Origin: a virus
Strand: one strand, 5' to 3'
IMG/VR virus record: IMGVR_UViG_3300028590_000018
Coordinates: 1 to 57,403 of that record
Length of the DNA stretch: 57,403 bases
Part shown: one piece after another, positions 28,407 to 37,796 of the stretch
How positions within the stretch are numbered: the stretch's first letter is position 1
Layout: each line of letters opens with the position of its first letter
Notes under the pieces: model-generated
Seen by the model: the letters and a program-made list of their open reading frames with translations, nothing else
Told to the model about the DNA's origin: nothing
Databases searched by the model: none
Translations under genes and position numbers: made by a program

Positions 28407-28949
28407 ATGCCCCGTGGTGGTGCCCGGAACAGGAGCGGGCCAGCGGTAGACCCATCCTCGGGTCGATCGGACCGGCGAGGACTGGCGTTCACGCGGCTGC
28501 CCGCTGAGGGCTACGACGGTGAGGCTCCCGAGTACCCGCTGATGCCTCGCCGTGTGATGCGCTGGGAGCACGGCGAGAAGGGCGCCCGCTGGCAAGTCGT
28601 CGACGACGAGGCGACCGAGTTCGTTCGCGAACGTGAAGCCGAACTGTGGGCGTGGGCGTGGACCACACCGCAGGCGGTGGCGTGGGCTACCGAACAGTGG
28701 CGTTGGCAGGCGATCGCGCACTGGGTGCGAACCTCGGTGATCTGCGAATCCAATGAGGCCATGGCCTCAGACCGTGGCTCGCTGCACCGGTTCGCCGACC
28801 AGATCGGGCTGACACCGGCCGGGCTGAAAGAGAATGGCTGGGCGATTGCCGCCGACGAGGTAGCGACCGCCCGGGAGAAGACGAAGCCGAAGGCTGCTGC
28901 TGCCCCGCCAACTCGGCGGTTGAGAGCGGTGCCCGGTGGCGCCGACTGA
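28407..28949 (+). CDS. terS: Terminase small subunit
   Basis: A 180-residue protein beginning at an ATG after GAGGAGG. It starts MPRGGARNRSGPA, as usual for small terminases of actinophages, with a helical centre (VREREAELWAWAWTTPQAVA) and a basic, Lys/Ala-rich tail. It recognises phage DNA and feeds it to the large subunit. It overlaps the large terminase GTG by 14 bases. Confidence 0.85.
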   Translation: MPRGGARNRSGPAVDPSSGRSDRRGLAFTRLPAEGYDGEAPEYPLMPRRVMRWEHGEKGARWQVVDDEATEFVREREAELWAWAWTTPQAVAWATEQWRWQAIAHWVRTSVICESNEAMASDRGSLHRFADQIGLTPAGLKENGWAIAADEVATAREKTKPKAAAAPPTRRLRAVPGGAD

Positions 28950-30006
28950 CGGCTTCATCGTCGATTTCCCGACCCTCGGCGATATCGGTGAGGCGTGGGT
29001 CAAGCAGCACTGCCGGATACCGGACGGCTACCGCCGTGGCGCGGAGTTCGTGTGGTCGGATTGGCAGTTCTGGTGCGGAGCTAACTATCAGCGGATCCGG
29101 CCCGGCGCCCAGTGGGTTGCTGAGGATGAGCCGCTGCTCAATCAGGCGTTCACGTACCGGCGCGCGCAGATCGTGGCCCCGCAGAAGACCGGCAAAGGGC
29201 CTTGGTCGGCGTCGGTTACCTGCATCATGGCCGTCGGGCCCGCGGAGTTCCTCGGCTGGGCTGGCCGTGATGATGGGTGGGCGTGCTCGGACTGGGGTTG
29301 CGGGTGCGGGTGGGAGTACCCGTATCTCGAGGGTGAGCCGATGGCGATGCGCCACCCCTCGCCAGTGATCCAGCTGACCGCCAACTCAGAGGAGCAGGTA
29401 GGCAACGTCTACCGGCCACTCACGGCGATGATCAAACTCGGCCCGCTGTCGGACCTGATGGCGGTACGCGAGGGCTTCATACGCATCCTCGGCGCGGTCG
29501 GGGGCGACGATTTCGACCGCATCGACGCTGTCACATCCTCGGCTCGAGGTCGTGTCGGTAACCCGGTTAGCTGGGTGTTGCAGGACGAGACCGGGCTGTA
29601 CACGGTGCAGAACAAAATGGTCGGGATCGCCGAGACGCAGCGCCGCGGCGCGGCCGGTATGAACGGGCGCACGATGGAGACCACGAATGCGTGGGATCCG
29701 GCCGAGAATTCGACCGCGCAACGCACCTATGAGTCGCAGGCGCCGGACATCTGGAAGTTCTTCCGCATCCCGCCCGCGGGGTTGTCGTGGGGGAACAAGC
29801 GGGACCGGCGCAAGATCCTGCGCCACGTCTACGACGGCAGCCCATGGGTGAACCTGGACTCGATCGAGGCTGAGGCGCTGGAACTCAACGAGCGCGACCC
29901 AGCCCAAGCTGAACGGTTCTTCGGTAACCGGTTGGTCGCTCGAGCAGGAACATGGTTGCCACAGGGGTTGTGGGAGAGCCGCTATGCCGAAACTGTGGCT
30001 TCCTAA
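28936..30006 (+). CDS. terL: Terminase large subunit, ATPase part
   Basis: A 356-residue protein with the packaging ATPase. The Walker A-like motif lies at about 80-88 (VAPQKTGKG) and the Walker B region near 212-220 (VSWVLQDETG); an adenine-binding region precedes it (YRRAQI). The protein stops right after the ATPase domain, at WESRYAETVAS. The nuclease domain is in the next ORF, shifted by +1 and overlapping by 23 bases. The GTG at 28936 is the only good start. Confidence 0.85.
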   Translation: MAPTDGFIVDFPTLGDIGEAWVKQHCRIPDGYRRGAEFVWSDWQFWCGANYQRIRPGAQWVAEDEPLLNQAFTYRRAQIVAPQKTGKGPWSASVTCIMAVGPAEFLGWAGRDDGWACSDWGCGCGWEYPYLEGEPMAMRHPSPVIQLTANSEEQVGNVYRPLTAMIKLGPLSDLMAVREGFIRILGAVGGDDFDRIDAVTSSARGRVGNPVSWVLQDETGLYTVQNKMVGIAETQRRGAAGMNGRTMETTNAWDPAENSTAQRTYESQAPDIWKFFRIPPAGLSWGNKRDRRKILRHVYDGSPWVNLDSIEAEALELNERDPAQAERFFGNRLVARAGTWLPQGLWESRYAETVAS

Positions 30007-30586
30007 CCCACCCGCGGGGACGCCGATCGGGTGCGGGTTCGACGGCAGCGAGAACAACGACTGGTCCGCGCTGCGATGCGAGACCCGCGACGGCTTCCAG
30101 TTCACCCCCCGTTACGGCCCTGATCGACGTCCAGCGATCTGGAATCCCGCCGAGTTCGGCGGCCAGATCCCCCGCGGTGAGGTTCATGCCGCGGTTGACC
30201 ATGTTTTCACCACCTACGCGGTGGCGCGCATGTACTTCGACCCGCAGGACTGGCGCACAGAGGGCGGCGAATGGGCCCTAGAACACGGCGATGAGCACGT
30301 ATTCGAGTGGGCCACCAACCGGATCACGCAGATGTATGCGGCGATCCGGCGGTTCGAGATCGACTTGAAGACCCGCATCACCAACGACGGATGCCCGATC
30401 ACCGACACGCACATGGCGAACTGCCGAAAAGTCCCCAAACCCGGCGACAAATACGTGCTCGGCAAACCTTCGGACCACCAGAAGATCGACGCCTCTATCG
30501 CCTCGATCCTCGCGCACGAAGCCGCTTCGGATGCTCGCGAAGCCGGTTGGGAAGACGTTGATGGCCGCATGTTCTGTTTCAGATAG
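29984..30586 (+). CDS. Terminase large subunit, nuclease part
   Basis: A 200-residue protein with the RNase H-like nuclease of large terminases. The first catalytic Asp is in IGCGFDGSENNDWSAL and the last motif is near IDASIASILAHEAASDA. It starts at an ATG with GGGAGAG five bases upstream, so separate translation is possible. Normally both domains form one chain of about 550 residues. A real split, a programmed frameshift or a sequencing error are the options; the RBS favours the first. Confidence 0.8.
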   Translation: MPKLWLPNPPAGTPIGCGFDGSENNDWSALRCETRDGFQFTPRYGPDRRPAIWNPAEFGGQIPRGEVHAAVDHVFTTYAVARMYFDPQDWRTEGGEWALEHGDEHVFEWATNRITQMYAAIRRFEIDLKTRITNDGCPITDTHMANCRKVPKPGDKYVLGKPSDHQKIDASIASILAHEAASDAREAGWEDVDGRMFCFR

Positions 30587-30596
30587 GAGGTGAGTC

Positions 30597-32012
30597 TTGG
30601 TCGTTCTGCGTACGAAGCTCACCGATGACGAGCGGGACATGGTCAACAAGCTGTCTGGGCGGTTGGCGAACCTGTCCCGCGACGACAAGCTGTACGACTC
30701 CTATTACGAGGGTTCTCAGCGGCTCAAGCACATCGGTCTCGCGGTGCCGGAGGAGTTCCGCATCTTCGAGCTGGTGGCGAACTGGCCACGCATGTACGTC
30801 GACGAGGTCGCGCGCCGGCAGAAGGTGAAGAGCATTTACCGGCCAGGTGCGGGTAAAGCGGACCCCGATCTGCAGGAGGCGTTTCACGCCAACAACCTCG
30901 AGGCCGAGGTGCCGATCCTGGCCAAAGAGAACATGATCTTCGGCCGCTGCTTCATGACGGTGGGTACGAACGAGGACGACCCCGACCATCCGCTGATCAC
31001 GGTGGAATCGCCGCGGCAGATGTCAGCGCTGGTGAATCAACGCCGCCGCCGCATGGACGCGGCGATGCGCCGGTACCAGGAGCAGGACGGCACCCAGGTA
31101 GCGACCCTGTTCCTGCCGGATAAGACGATCCAGCTAACGATGAGCAGCAACGGCTGGGATATCGACGCCGTCGGCGACGACACTGGGGTGGACCAGCACG
31201 ACCTCGGCAAAGTTCCGGTGGTGCTGTTCCTGAACCGGCGCAGGTTGGGGAAGTGGCACGGGACCACGGAGATGGCTGACGTCATCCCATTGACCGATGC
31301 TTGCGCTCGCGCGCTGACGGACCTGCAGTACGGCGTTGAGACCGTGGCCATCCAGAAGCGGTTCGTGATCGGCGTGGCCAAGGGGGATTTCGTCGACAAG
31401 GATGGGAACCCGCTCCCGGCGTGGCAGTCCTACTTTGATGCGCTGTGGGCGACCCAGAAGTCCGCGAAGGACGTGACTGTCGGGCAGCTTCCGGGCGCGG
31501 ACTTGTCGAACTTCCACAACACCGTGAAGCTGTACGCCGAGCTCGCCAGCTCGGTGACCGGCCTGCCGTTCCGTTACTTCGGTGCGAACACCGCCAACCC
31601 GGCCGCCGAGGGCGCTATCCGGGCTGATGAGTCCCGCGTGGTGTCCAACGCGGAGGAGAAGAACGCCCACCTCGGCGTCGGGCTCGGTTGGACGCTGGCC
31701 CTCTACGAGCGTTTCCGCACCGGTAACTGGCCTGCCCCCGGCGAGCCGGTCGCTGTCGAATGGCGCGACCCGGCTACCCCGACACGTGCCGAGGAAGCCG
31801 ACGCAATCCAGAAGCTCAACGGCGGTACTCCGGTGCTGTCGCGTGAGGGTTCCTGGGATGAGATGGGTTGGGACGAACCGCGCAAGGTCCGCGAGCGCGC
31901 CTACTTCGACGCTGAGGCCCGCGATCCGGCGCTGGAGCAGTTCGCAGCCGATCTGAACACCCAGCAGAACGCGCTGGTGGTGAATGGCAACGCCCCCGCA
32001 AGCGGCAATTGA
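30597..32012 (+). CDS. Portal protein
   Basis: A 471-residue portal of the SPP1 gp6 type, which forms the ring through which DNA enters the capsid. It has the typical start DRDDKLYDSYYEG-like (RDDKLYDSYYEGSQRLKHIG) and a late GLPFRYFGANTANPAAEGAI. TTG 30597 follows AGGAGGTGAG, the best RBS of the late region. The C-terminus overlaps the MuF-like gene by 29 bases. Confidence 0.9.
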   Translation: MVVLRTKLTDDERDMVNKLSGRLANLSRDDKLYDSYYEGSQRLKHIGLAVPEEFRIFELVANWPRMYVDEVARRQKVKSIYRPGAGKADPDLQEAFHANNLEAEVPILAKENMIFGRCFMTVGTNEDDPDHPLITVESPRQMSALVNQRRRRMDAAMRRYQEQDGTQVATLFLPDKTIQLTMSSNGWDIDAVGDDTGVDQHDLGKVPVVLFLNRRRLGKWHGTTEMADVIPLTDACARALTDLQYGVETVAIQKRFVIGVAKGDFVDKDGNPLPAWQSYFDALWATQKSAKDVTVGQLPGADLSNFHNTVKLYAELASSVTGLPFRYFGANTANPAAEGAIRADESRVVSNAEEKNAHLGVGLGWTLALYERFRTGNWPAPGEPVAVEWRDPATPTRAEEADAIQKLNGGTPVLSREGSWDEMGWDEPRKVRERAYFDAEARDPALEQFAADLNTQQNALVVNGNAPASGN

Positions 32013-32937
32013 GCACGACACCGCACAGCGCAAGATCATCAGCGACACCATCGACGAAGTCGCCAAGCAGTGGGGCAACCTCCCGCCGGCGGACTTCGAT
32101 GCTTGGTTCAACCGCAACATCGACAGGTTGAGCCGCACTGTCACCGCCGGACAGCGCGCCGCGGTATCTGGCGCCGACCGGTATGTCGGGGACGCGCTGG
32201 AAGAACAGAACATCACCGCTCGGCAAACGGCGACACCGTCTCCGGCGCGTCTGGTGGGTGTCACATCGGACGGGCGCACTATCGACGGTCTGTTGTTGCA
32301 GGCGGTGATCGACGCGGGGCAGCGCGTGAACGGTGGTGAAGCACCGTATCTGGCGTGGCAGAACGCTGGCCGGACAGCGCGGTTGATGATCCAGACCGAA
32401 CTCGCTGACGCGGGGCGGACAGCGACCGGGCTGGGCATTATTTCCCGGCTCGGTGTCGGGTATGTGCGGATGCTGGTGCCGCCGTCGTGTTCGCGGTGCG
32501 TGATCCTGGCGGGCCGTTACTACCACTGGAGTTCCGGGTTCCTCCGGCATCCGGGCTGCAACTGCAAGCACATCCCGTGCCGAGAGAATCGCTCCGGTGA
32601 CGTGCGCACCGACCCGAGGGCGTACTTCAACAGCCTCACTCCCGCCCAGCAGGCGCGGGTGTTCACCGTCGCTGGTGCGCGGGCGATCCGCGACGGCGCG
32701 GACTTGTCGCAGGTCGTCAACGCCCGCCGTGGTCTCACCATCGCCGGCGGTCGAGCGCAACGACAGGAAGTTCTCGGTCAAAGACTGCTGACCACACGCG
32801 CGGGCACCGCCGCCGCAGGACGTAGGCGCCGCGGCGAACGACGCCCCCCGCGGCTGATGCCCGAGGCGATCTACCAGATCGCTGATTCTCGCGAGCACGC
32901 CATCGAGCTGCTGCGCACGCACGGTTTCATCCTCTGA
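31984..32937 (+). CDS. MuF-like capsid protein
   Basis: A 317-residue minor head protein. The late part has the zinc-like cluster CSRCVILAGRYYHWSSGF, then HPGCNCKHIP, which is typical of MuF-type proteins that follow portals. It helps head assembly or enters with the DNA. The C-terminal tail is Arg-rich (RRRRGERRPPR). Start ATG 31984 overlaps the portal gene. Confidence 0.82.
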   Translation: MATPPQAAIEHDTAQRKIISDTIDEVAKQWGNLPPADFDAWFNRNIDRLSRTVTAGQRAAVSGADRYVGDALEEQNITARQTATPSPARLVGVTSDGRTIDGLLLQAVIDAGQRVNGGEAPYLAWQNAGRTARLMIQTELADAGRTATGLGIISRLGVGYVRMLVPPSCSRCVILAGRYYHWSSGFLRHPGCNCKHIPCRENRSGDVRTDPRAYFNSLTPAQQARVFTVAGARAIRDGADLSQVVNARRGLTIAGGRAQRQEVLGQRLLTTRAGTAAAGRRRRGERRPPRLMPEAIYQIADSREHAIELLRTHGFIL

Positions 32938-32994
32938 TTTTCCCTGTCCGGCGCGAGGCCGGTCGGGATTTCCCCCGCGATGGAGGACCAGTAA

Positions 32995-33540
32995 ATGACG
33001 GCACCTGCTACCGGTACCGCGCCAGCGGCGCCCGGTTCGACAGAGCCCCCTGTGGCGCCGCAGGCGCCGATCAACCCACCGGCAGCAGAACCCGCGACGG
33101 GCCCAGCTGATGGTGACCTCGGTGACGCCGGGAAGGCCGCGATCAAGAAGGAACGCGAAGCCCGCCAGGCCGCCGAGAAGGCGCAGAAGGCCCTCGAAGC
33201 CCGCGTCAAGGAATTCGAGGACGCCCAGAAAACCGAGTCTGAACGGACCGCCGAACGGATCAAGCAGCTCGAGGCTGACGCCGCGAAGGCGAAGCGCTAC
33301 GAGGCCGCCAACGCCGCCGGGCTGTCGCTGTCTCTGGCTCCGCGCCTAGTCGGCAACACCCTCGAGGAACTCATTGCCGACGCCGAACAGCTCAAACAGC
33401 AACTCGGCTCCGCAGCACCGACCGGACCGACCCTGCCGCCAACTCCGGCACCGGACCGCCGCCAAGGCGGTGGCCAGGCCGAAACGGGCGGAACCATGGC
33501 CGCCGGCCGCGCCGCATACGAAGCGCGTAAGCGCAAATGA
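32995..33540 (+). CDS. Capsid scaffolding protein
   Basis: A 181-residue protein with the expected layout: Pro/Ala-rich N-terminus, a coiled coil at about 45-105 (KKEREARQAAEKAQKALEAR, ERTAERIKQLEADAAKAK) and a Gly-rich end with basic tail (AAYEARKRK), which would touch the capsid. GGAGG precedes ATG 32995. It lies just before decoration and capsid genes. Confidence 0.85.
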   Translation: MTAPATGTAPAAPGSTEPPVAPQAPINPPAAEPATGPADGDLGDAGKAAIKKEREARQAAEKAQKALEARVKEFEDAQKTESERTAERIKQLEADAAKAKRYEAANAAGLSLSLAPRLVGNTLEELIADAEQLKQQLGSAAPTGPTLPPTPAPDRRQGGGQAETGGTMAAGRAAYEARKRK

Positions 33541-33562
33541 CCCCCAGTAAAGGAGGGGAGCA

Positions 33563-33940
33563 ATGGACCTGACACTCACTACCGACACGTTCGGTCAGGA
33601 CGATCAGTCCTGGCTGGCGTCGGCGCACGGTACCGATACCGGGCGCACGATCACTCTCGATCTGACCACGTTAACCGCAGGCACCCACTACCCGAACGGC
33701 TACCTGAAGTCCGGGTACGCGCTCAAGAAGCTCGGCTCCGGCAAGTACGGGCTGTTCAGCGTGGGTGACGAGTCGGGCGCTGTCATCGCCGGGCATCTGC
33801 TGACCGCGGTGAAGATCCCGACCGGCGCGACGAAGGTCGCTGGTGCCCTGATGTGGCACGGCGCGGTCGTGACCGCGAAACTGCCCCACACCGTCAACGC
33901 TGCAGGCCAGGCTACGGCCAAGGCCATCAGCTACTTCTGA
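33563..33940 (+). CDS. Head decoration protein
   Basis: A 125-residue beta-rich protein (GTHYPNGYLKSGYALKKLG, AVIAGHLLTAVKIP) of the kind that trims capsids of actinophages. It follows a strong RBS (AAGGAGGGGAG) and precedes the capsid gene by 15 bases. Confidence 0.75.
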   Translation: MDLTLTTDTFGQDDQSWLASAHGTDTGRTITLDLTTLTAGTHYPNGYLKSGYALKKLGSGKYGLFSVGDESGAVIAGHLLTAVKIPTGATKVAGALMWHGAVVTAKLPHTVNAAGQATAKAISYF

Positions 33941-33955
33941 GAGGAGGCGTAACAA

Positions 33956-34981
33956 ATGGCTCTCGTCATCAATAGCGATTACGTCACTCCCGCCGAGCTG
34001 ACAGGCTACGTGCGAACTGCGCTGGCGGATCAGCCGATCAACGACCTGCAGCTGATCGACAGCCTGTTGCCGGACACGATGATCGACGACGTCGAGTTCC
34101 GGGCGAACATCACCCAGCAGGGTCTGCGACGGGCCGCGCGGTTCCGGTCGTGGGACACCGAGGCGCCGATCACCAGCCGTAAGGGCGTGGTTCGGATCTC
34201 CGGTGAGCTGCCCCCGATCTCGGAGAAGCGGCGACTCGGCGAATACGACCGGCTGCGGTTGCGCAAGGCTGACAACCAGATCCGCGACATCATCTTCAAC
34301 GATGCCGTCGAGCTGGCGCAGGCGCTGCGGACCCGCATCATCATGGCCAAGGCCGATGCGCTGGTGAACGGCAAGGTGACCCTCGCCGAGAACGGCCTGG
34401 ATCTGGTCGCGGACTTCCAGCGGCTCTCGGGCCACTCGGTGACCGCGTCGGTGCTGTGGTCGGTCACCGGCGCCGGTGCCGCAGACCCGATCGCCGATCA
34501 GGAGTCGTGGTTTGCGACGTTCCGGGCTACCCAGTCGGGTAACCCGATTCGGGCGATCACCTCCCAGCGAGTGATGTCGGCGCTGATGCGCAACGACAAG
34601 ATCCGCGCCTACGCGCTGCCCCCGGGTTCGACGCAGGGCATCGTGACCCGCGAGCAGGTCAACGCACTGTTCACCTCCTTCGGGCATCCGTCGTTCGAGA
34701 TCTTCGACGCGCAGGTAGAGGACTCGACCGGTGCGGCTACTCGCCTTATCCCGGACGACAAGATCCTGTACATCGGTTCGTCCAAGATCGGTGAGACCCT
34801 GTGGGGCACCACCGCCGAGGCGCTCGAACCCGATTACGGGATCGACTCCACCGACGCTCCCGGAATCGTGGTCGGAAGCTACATCGACAACGACCCGGTG
34901 GCCCGGTGGACCAAGGCGTCGGGCATCGGCCTGCCGATGCTGCTCAACGCCAACGCCACCTTCCTGGCGGACGTGCTCTGA
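33956..34981 (+). CDS. Major capsid protein
   Basis: A 341-residue capsid protein of the lambda E type. Notable parts are a start with YVTPAELTGYVRTALADQ, a central RRLGEYDRLRLRKADNQIRD and a late IPDDKILYIGSSKIGETLWG. GAGAGGAGG lies upstream of the ATG. About 400 copies should form the shell around the scaffold encoded at 32995. Confidence 0.92.
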   Translation: MALVINSDYVTPAELTGYVRTALADQPINDLQLIDSLLPDTMIDDVEFRANITQQGLRRAARFRSWDTEAPITSRKGVVRISGELPPISEKRRLGEYDRLRLRKADNQIRDIIFNDAVELAQALRTRIIMAKADALVNGKVTLAENGLDLVADFQRLSGHSVTASVLWSVTGAGAADPIADQESWFATFRATQSGNPIRAITSQRVMSALMRNDKIRAYALPPGSTQGIVTREQVNALFTSFGHPSFEIFDAQVEDSTGAATRLIPDDKILYIGSSKIGETLWGTTAEALEPDYGIDSTDAPGIVVGSYIDNDPVARWTKASGIGLPMLLNANATFLADVL

Positions 34982-35262
34982 TGAGCCGCAAACTCAACAC
35001 GACCGTCCACATCCACGACGCCCAAGGGCAGACGCTGCACGTGTTCGGCCCGGACGACGAGGTCCCGGCCGACCTGGCGAAGCTCATCACCAACCCCAAG
35101 GTGTGGGCGGAGACCGACGCCGAAGGTGAACCGTCGGAGGCGTGGACGGTGGCGCAGCTCAAGGCGTACGCCGACGAGCACAGCATCGACCTCGGCGACG
35201 CTACGAAGAAGGCGGACATTCTGGCCGCCATCGAGTTGGCTGATGACGAGCCCGCTGTTTGA
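34981..35262 (+). CDS. Head protein with HeH/LEM-like domain
   Basis: A 93-residue protein. The C-terminal WTVAQLKAYADEHSIDLGDA then TKKADILAAIE forms a helix-extended-helix (HeH/LEM-like) domain. Proteins of this type lie between capsid and connector genes in many actinophages; the exact role is not known. ATG 34981 shares its A with the capsid stop. Confidence 0.7.
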   Translation: MSRKLNTTVHIHDAQGQTLHVFGPDDEVPADLAKLITNPKVWAETDAEGEPSEAWTVAQLKAYADEHSIDLGDATKKADILAAIELADDEPAV

Positions 35263-35623
35263 GCTGTCGGACGTCCAGGAGTTCTCGGGCGAAACGTACA
35301 CCGAACCGGAACTCACCCAGGTGAACCGGTTCATCGCGATCGCCCAGGCGAAGATCCGCAACAGAGTCAGCGGGATCGATGACCGCATCTCTGCGGGCAC
35401 GCTCGACGCGGACCTGGTCAAAGGTGTCGGCGCGGAGATCGTGATCCGTGCGCTCGAGAAGATCCGTCGGGGGCTCGGTGTGCGACGCACCGAGTACCCC
35501 GAGATCAGCACCGAGTACGAATCCAGCGACGGCGGGCTCGTCTACATCACCGACGACGATGTCGCTGATCTAGTCGACACCTCCGACAGTGGTGACTGCT
35601 TCACCATCAGGATCGGTCCGTGA
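35243..35623 (+). CDS. Head-tail adaptor protein
   Basis: A 126-residue helical protein placed where head-tail adaptors (Gp15/gp6-like) occur. It has QVNRFIAIAQAKIRNRVSGI, then VGAEIVIRALEKIRRGLGVR. It is thought to extend the portal ring; this is inferred from gene order and fold pattern. It overlaps both neighbours. Confidence 0.7.
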   Translation: MTSPLFELSDVQEFSGETYTEPELTQVNRFIAIAQAKIRNRVSGIDDRISAGTLDADLVKGVGAEIVIRALEKIRRGLGVRRTEYPEISTEYESSDGGLVYITDDDVADLVDTSDSGDCFTIRIGP

Positions 35624-36015
35624 GACACCTCCCTGAGCGGTGGACGCTGCTGCGGCCCGGAACCCCGGTGTTCGATCCGGTAACCGGTAACCGGATGCCG
35701 ACAACCCCCACAGAGATCCCATGGTGGGGGCTGTTGCAGCAGCGGATCATCACCGACCCGCAGATCGATGAGTTCGAGGACGGGCACGTGTCCTCCCAGC
35801 GGCTCAACCTGCTGCTGGAGCCAGGCCTGCCCGGCGGCACCTCCAGGCGCGATGTCTGGCGGTTCGACGGGCCCGCCTCGGTCTCAGATCTCATCGCGGT
35901 CGGCGACACCGTCACCGTGCAGGGAACGCCCCGCACACGCCGGCCCGCAGTCGGATCCCGACGCCCCGCCTACATCGCCGCCATCGTGCGGCACTCCAGC
36001 GATCTGAAGGAGTGA
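35620..36015 (+). CDS. Head closure (stopper) protein
   Basis: A 131-residue beta-rich protein starting at GTG 35620. Pattern and position (between adaptor and gp10-like genes) match head closure proteins that keep DNA in the capsid. Parts such as WTLLRPGTPVFDPVTGNRMP and VGDTVTVQGTPRT point to a small barrel. Confidence 0.65.
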   Translation: MRHLPERWTLLRPGTPVFDPVTGNRMPTTPTEIPWWGLLQQRIITDPQIDEFEDGHVSSQRLNLLLEPGLPGGTSRRDVWRFDGPASVSDLIAVGDTVTVQGTPRTRRPAVGSRRPAYIAAIVRHSSDLKE

Positions 36016-36019
36016 ACCC

Positions 36020-36154
36020 GTGATCAAGTCCTGGACCGACGCCAACGGCGTCACCCACTACGCCGACGAACATTCCAAGGCGTACCGCAACCGCAACGAA
36101 GCCGAACCGGAAGTCAAGGTTCGCCGCGTCGCGAAGGTCGACGAGAAGGCCTGA
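36020..36154 (+). CDS. 44-residue connector-region protein
   Basis: A short protein from GTG 36020 to TGA 36154, preceded by AAGGAGTG. It is polar and basic (TDANGVTHYADEHSKAYRNR). Function unknown; small genes at this place are common in actinophages. Confidence 0.6.
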   Translation: MIKSWTDANGVTHYADEHSKAYRNRNEAEPEVKVRRVAKVDEKA

Positions 36155-36498
36155 TGGCCGACAACGTTGTCTCCGGTGGGCGAGCCCGGCTGGAGATATT
36201 CGAGGCGCAAACCTACCGGGAAGCGCGCCACGGATCGACGCCGGGACGGATCGAATTGGCAGAGAAGGCCGCCGCGAAGGCCCGCCAGATCGCGCCGGTC
36301 GTATCCGGTGCCTACCGCGATGGTGTGGCCGTCGAGACAGACGGAGATCAGGTGTTCCTCGTCGACAACGACCCAGACGCCTTCTACAAGGAGTTCGGCA
36401 CCGTCGACACTCCCGCGCACGCCATCCTCTCAGACGCGGCCCGCACGCTGGGTAAGTACAACGACCGCGGCGCGTTCCACGCCAACCTCGGCCTATGA
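36154..36498 (+). CDS. Neck / tail completion protein (HK97 gp10-like)
   Basis: A 114-residue protein. The pattern AAKARQIAPVVSGAYRDGVA, then YKEFGTVDTPAHAILSDAAR, is that of HK97 gp10-like neck proteins. It helps join head and tail. Overlaps both neighbours by 1-4 bases. Confidence 0.75.
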   Translation: MADNVVSGGRARLEIFEAQTYREARHGSTPGRIELAEKAAAKARQIAPVVSGAYRDGVAVETDGDQVFLVDNDPDAFYKEFGTVDTPAHAILSDAARTLGKYNDRGAFHANLGL

Positions 36499-36941
36499 CC
36501 GCACCGATCCCGTTCGCGCCCGGCGCGGTCCGCCTATTCCTCGTCAACCAGCCAGCGTTCACCGCGCTGGTTCCGGCTGCTTCGGTGTCGACGCGCGATG
36601 CGCCGGACCCGATCACCGGACCGTTCGTGACGATCCGGGCACCCGGAAACGTGGGCGTGGATCCGCTGCTGCGCTCACCGCTGATTCAGATAGATGCGTG
36701 GGTGCCGAAGCTGGAAATCCTCGGCGGCACCAAAGACCCCGAAGAGATCGCCTGGGATATCGCCGCGATGGCGGGTCAATTGCTGGGCAGGGTCAGATCC
36801 CAGGAATTCCGGGGATCGGCATGGAAAGCGCGCTGGACCGATGGCCCCATCACCAGCGTCGACAAAACCCGCGGCGCAGACCAACCCCTGTTCCGCGCCA
36901 CGGTGCGTGTGGAACTGAAAATGCGCGCCGCCCGTACGTAG
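36495..36941 (+). CDS. Tail terminator protein
   Basis: A 148-residue protein at the place of the tail terminator, just before the tail tube gene. It has PFVTIRAPGNVGVDP, IQIDAWVP and AWDIAAMAGQLLGRV. Such proteins cap the tail tube and set its contact to the head. Role inferred from order. Confidence 0.72.
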   Translation: MTAPIPFAPGAVRLFLVNQPAFTALVPAASVSTRDAPDPITGPFVTIRAPGNVGVDPLLRSPLIQIDAWVPKLEILGGTKDPEEIAWDIAAMAGQLLGRVRSQEFRGSAWKARWTDGPITSVDKTRGADQPLFRATVRVELKMRAART

Positions 36942-36983
36942 ACACCCCTGCCCACTCGGGCACATCACAGTAATGGAGGCATC

Positions 36984-37796
36984 GTGAGCACTCACGCCGC
37001 ACCCGAAAAGGCGTATGTGTGGCTGGACGGCGACGGTTACCGCGCCCCGAAAGGCACCCTTCTGCCGACCGACCCGTTCGCCGACAACCCTGTCACCGGC
37101 TCCCTGAGCTGGGACGCCTTCGGTGGTATCGAGGCCGGATTCGAACTGACCCCCACCCGCGACGTCTCACCGAAAAAGGTGTGGAACCGTCGTCTGGCCC
37201 CGTACAAGGTGATCAAGTCCCCCACCGAGGAGCGGGTGAAGCTGCGCGCGGTCGACTACTCGATCGCGACCGTCCTCACCGCGCTGCAGGGCGGTTCCAT
37301 CTCCACTGTCACCTCCGGTGTGTACCAGTGGAACCCGGGCGACGACGAGGACTTCGCGGTCCTGCTGGTGCTGCGGGATGAGGACACCTCCCAGGCGTTC
37401 TACAGCCCCGAGGTAACCCTCACCACGCCGCCGCCGCGCACGTTCGGCAAGGAGGAACTCGACGGCTTCGAACTCGAGCTGTTGGCGTTGTCGCCGTTCG
37501 TTCCGCTCACCTCGTGGAACCCGCTGCAGACCAACGCCACTGTCACCATCGGCGGCAGCCCCACCGGCGGCACGTTCACCCTCACCTTCGGCGGCCAGAC
37601 CACCACGGGTATCGCCTACAACGCCGCAGCTTCCGCGGTGCAGTCGGCATTGGTGGCGCTGTCTTCCGTCGGCACCGGCAACGCGACCGTCTCCGGTTCG
37701 GCTGGCGGCCCCTACACCGTTGTCATTCAGGCGCCAGGCACCCTCACCGGTAGCGGTGCGAGCCTGACCCCGTCCGGAACGGTGACCATCTCCTGA
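36984..37796 (+). CDS. Major tail protein with C-terminal Ig-like domain
   Basis: A 270-residue tail tube protein. The first 180 residues are the tube domain (KAYVWLDGDGYRAPKG, ALQGGSISTVTSGVYQW). The last 85 residues, from NATVTIGGSPTGGTFTLTFG, form a Gly/Thr/Ser-rich beta domain that probably projects from the tube and could bind the host surface. GTG 36984 follows TGGAGG. Confidence 0.88.
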   Translation: MSTHAAPEKAYVWLDGDGYRAPKGTLLPTDPFADNPVTGSLSWDAFGGIEAGFELTPTRDVSPKKVWNRRLAPYKVIKSPTEERVKLRAVDYSIATVLTALQGGSISTVTSGVYQWNPGDDEDFAVLLVLRDEDTSQAFYSPEVTLTTPPPRTFGKEELDGFELELLALSPFVPLTSWNPLQTNATVTIGGSPTGGTFTLTFGGQTTTGIAYNAAASAVQSALVALSSVGTGNATVSGSAGGPYTVVIQAPGTLTGSGASLTPSGTVTIS

